Below the pieces are notes generated by a model that saw nothing but the letters and a program-made list of their open reading frames with translations, made no database searches and was not told the origin of the DNA. DNA of 7,218 nucleotides from Acidobacteriota bacterium (GTDB lineage: Bacteria; Acidobacteriota; Terriglobia; Terriglobales; Acidobacteriaceae): contig JAEZPW010000138.1 in NCBI GenBank assembly GCA_023441255.1, positions 1 through 7,218 of the forward strand, written 5' to 3'. A program made the translations under genes and the position numbers. Position 1 is the first letter of the stretch. Every line of letters begins with the position of its first letter. Positions 6,232 to 7,218 of this stretch are shown here, in pieces.

Positions 6232-6444
6232 ATTTCAAACCGTTGTTGTCTCGCTCATGCTGCCGACCGAAATGGCTTGCCGAAGCCGTTGGCCACCGCG
6301 GCAGACACTGAAATTCCGCCCGGTCCAAGGATTCGGTCGTTTCGACCGGTGTCCGCTAGGCCCTTGCGCCGAATACACTTAGGTAATCTCCCGTCCAGAG
6401 AGAAACGAGCTACGATTGCGCTACCCGGCTGTAGGCGGCAAGAC
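6232..6444. other. Divergent intergenic region between the SANT-like and AraC-like genes
   Basis: 213 bp with no convincing gene. It must hold promoters for both flanking genes, but I find no hexamer pair close to consensus on either strand; TACGAT at 6411-6416 is the best -10-like match for the AraC-like gene and lacks a -35. It contains the hairpin at 6334-6348 and, on the - strand, a seven-codon mini-reading frame (6258 down to 6235) ending 3 nt before the SANT gene start. Confidence 0.5.
6334..6348. promoter_or_regulatory. Short perfect inverted repeat, possible operator
   Basis: CGGTCG-TTT-CGACCG, a 6-bp perfect stem with a 3-base loop, about 100 bp upstream of both neighbouring starts. 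No T-run follows on either strand, so it reads better as a dimeric protein site than as a terminator. The ligand is unknown. Confidence 0.4.
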
Positions 6445-6909
6445 ATGCAAAAGAGCCGACAGTCACGCGGTAGTGTTACGTCCTGCATTCGATCCATCCG
6501 CTCGCTCAAGCAGGAATGCAGCGATCTGCGATTGCGCGCGGCCATCGACTATCTCGCCGACCACGACCTCAAGCGCGAGTTTCGAATCGAGCAGCTAAGT
6601 CGACATCTAAACCTTTCCACCACGCGTGTGCGTCATCTCTTTCATGAACAGTTCCAGCTCTCGCCTGGGCAGGTCCTGAAGATGCGACGCATGCACGAGG
6701 CGAGCAGACTCCTGACTTCGACGTTCATGAGCGTGAAGGAGGTCATGGCGGCAGTAGGCCTCAATGACCTGAGCCATTTTGTGCGGGACTTCAAGCACAC
6801 TTTCGGCAGGAGTCCCTCGGAGTTGCGGAAGGAACAAAAAGATATGAGTCCCGAACAACACGACGGGCAGCGGCTGGCGACGGAAGGAACACTACGTAAG
6901 GCCAGCTGA
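6445..6909 (+). CDS. Stand-alone AraC/XylS-type DNA-binding protein
   Basis: A 154-residue regulator consisting almost only of the AraC double helix-turn-helix. The first helix-turn-helix is in FRIEQLSRHLNLSTTRVRHL (46-65). The second is in MSVKEVMAAVGLNDLSHFVR (95-114) and runs on into DFKHTFGRSPSELRKE (115-130), which carries the family signature. Typical AraC proteins are about 250-300 residues with an N-terminal ligand-binding domain. This one has only ~30 residues before the DNA-binding part, so any signal must come from a partner or from its own level. ATG 6445 is preferred, with AGGCGG 6 nt upstream. A TTG at 6277 would add 56 residues that look like translated non-coding DNA. The hydrophilic tail (131-154) is unrecognised. 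The SHFVRDFK wording resembles Acidobacteriota homologues I remember. Its target is unknown; the palindrome-rich region downstream is a candidate. Confidence 0.88.
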   Translation: MQKSRQSRGSVTSCIRSIRSLKQECSDLRLRAAIDYLADHDLKREFRIEQLSRHLNLSTTRVRHLFHEQFQLSPGQVLKMRRMHEASRLLTSTFMSVKEVMAAVGLNDLSHFVRDFKHTFGRSPSELRKEQKDMSPEQHDGQRLATEGTLRKAS

Positions 6910-7164
6910 GCGCACCGATTGCCGAAGCGAGCGGGTGCGTGAACTTCGGAATGCGGGCTCATGGATGCGCCGGACGTCGACAAAGCTAATCACCAGGGCG
7001 CAGACAACATTGAGAGTTGCTGCATTTCAGACATCTGATGTAGCTGTTGTACGAAATATGCAGCACGCGGCAATTTTGGCCAATAATTGGCAATCCACGC
7101 CAATAGGTTTCCTCGAAGAGCATTGTGCAGCTGAGGAGGACAGTTTAGGGAAGGAAGCGAGCGT
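6910..7164. other. Gene-free, palindrome-rich region
   Basis: No convincing gene. One reading frame (6935-7192) has a GTG start without a ribosome site, no recognisable domain, and would run into the promoter at 7165-7193. Visible elements: an inverted repeat CCGAAG/CTTCGG (6922-6927, 6944-6949) shortly after the AraC-like stop; ACATC-T-GATGT (7031-7041), overlapped by CAGA-CA-TCTG (7028-7037); and the GCCAAT cluster at 7079-7104. Base composition drops locally (27 of 60 G+C at 7051-7110), as expected of regulatory DNA. Confidence 0.5.
7079..7104. promoter_or_regulatory. GCCAAT half-site cluster, possible regulator binding site
   Basis: GCCAAT (7079-7084) and ATTGGC (7086-7091) form a perfect 6+1+6 palindrome. 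A third half-site GCCAAT follows at 7099-7104, 20 bp (about two helical turns) from the first. The cluster ends about 60 bp upstream of the -35 at 7165, a plausible activator position. Confidence 0.45.
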
Positions 7165-7193
7165 TTGGGCGTTGGCAAGTTCGCCCCTATAAT
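7165..7193 (+). promoter_or_regulatory. Strong sigma70-type promoter firing out of the window
   Basis: TTGGGC (7165-7170), 17 bp, then consensus TATAAT (7188-7193), followed by a GC-rich discriminator GCCCGCG (7194-7200). Transcription would start near 7200, so the gene served lies right of the window. GC-rich discriminators are typical of growth-regulated promoters such as those of stable RNAs and translation genes; that reading is an inference. Confidence 0.65.
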
Positions 7194-7218
7194 GCCCGCG
7201 CATGGACGTGGGTAAATC

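Noticed and set aside
6277..6444. N-terminal extension of the AraC-like protein from TTG 6277
   Set aside because: The 56 added residues look like translated spacer, span the hairpin at 6334-6348, and ATG 6445 has its own AGGCGG site.
6922..6949. CCGAAG/CTTCGG inverted repeat as a terminator of the AraC-like gene
   Set aside because: The stem is only 6 bp with a 16-base loop and no T-run follows.
6935..7192. 85-codon frame after the AraC-like gene
   Set aside because: GTG start without a Shine-Dalgarno site, no recognisable features, passes through palindromes and ends inside the TATAAT promoter.
1..7218. CRISPR arrays, tRNA/rRNA genes, insertion sequences, integrases
   Set aside because: No regularly spaced repeats, no cloverleaf-like segment, and no transposase or recombinase motifs were seen on either strand.

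Overview
The window is about 7.2 kb of moderately GC-rich bacterial chromosome. Hand counts gave 53% GC at 2101-2160 and 67% at 4801-4860. It holds eight protein genes (the first cut by the left edge), no RNA gene, and no transposase, integrase or CRISPR array. The AraC-like protein, the Myb/SANT-type protein and the duplicated YIDW/RCPGFL protein resemble families I remember from soil Acidobacteriota. That is a memory-based guess, and no phylogenetic marker is present to test it.

Left block (1-3799, + strand): a tightly packed operon. It begins with the C-terminal part of a PP2C/PPM phosphatase, which overlaps a Hanks-type Ser/Thr kinase with a C-terminal zinc ribbon and an FHA-like tail. 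Next come a 512-residue protein (N-terminal helical domain, Pro/Thr-rich linker, C-terminal ankyrin repeats) and a 116-residue protein of unknown function translationally coupled to it. The phosphatase-kinase pair matches the TerY-phosphorylation (TerY-P) triad of tellurium-resistance/conflict loci. The expected von Willebrand A partner would lie just left of the window. The two extra genes look like the local effector or adaptor part of this reversible phospho-signalling unit.

Middle block (3821-6231): an XRE/controller-like repressor gene on the - strand faces, across a 153-bp spacer, a + strand gene for a protein made of two copies of a ~115-residue unknown domain repeating every ~150 residues. 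The spacer carries a near-consensus sigma70 promoter (TTGACG-17-TATAGT) whose -10 sits in a 12-bp palindrome and in one arm of a 10+10 inverted repeat. This strongly suggests the XRE protein controls the duplicated gene and itself. The duplicated gene ends on the same four bases (CTAG) as a convergent - strand gene for a DNA-binding protein with a Myb/SANT-type helix bundle, further helix-turn-helix-like segments and a C-terminal CxC...HxxxC finger.

Right block (6232-7218): a 213-bp divergent spacer with a small perfect hairpin, then a stand-alone AraC-type DNA-binding domain protein without a sensory domain. Last is a ~300-bp gene-free stretch rich in short palindromes, including three GCCAAT half-sites. 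It ends in a strong promoter (TTGGGC-17-TATAAT) that fires out of the right edge of the window.

The most interesting items are the ankyrin/helical extension of the phospho-signalling operon, the operator-promoter overlap that ties the XRE gene to the uncharacterised duplicated protein, and the architecture of the SANT/finger protein.
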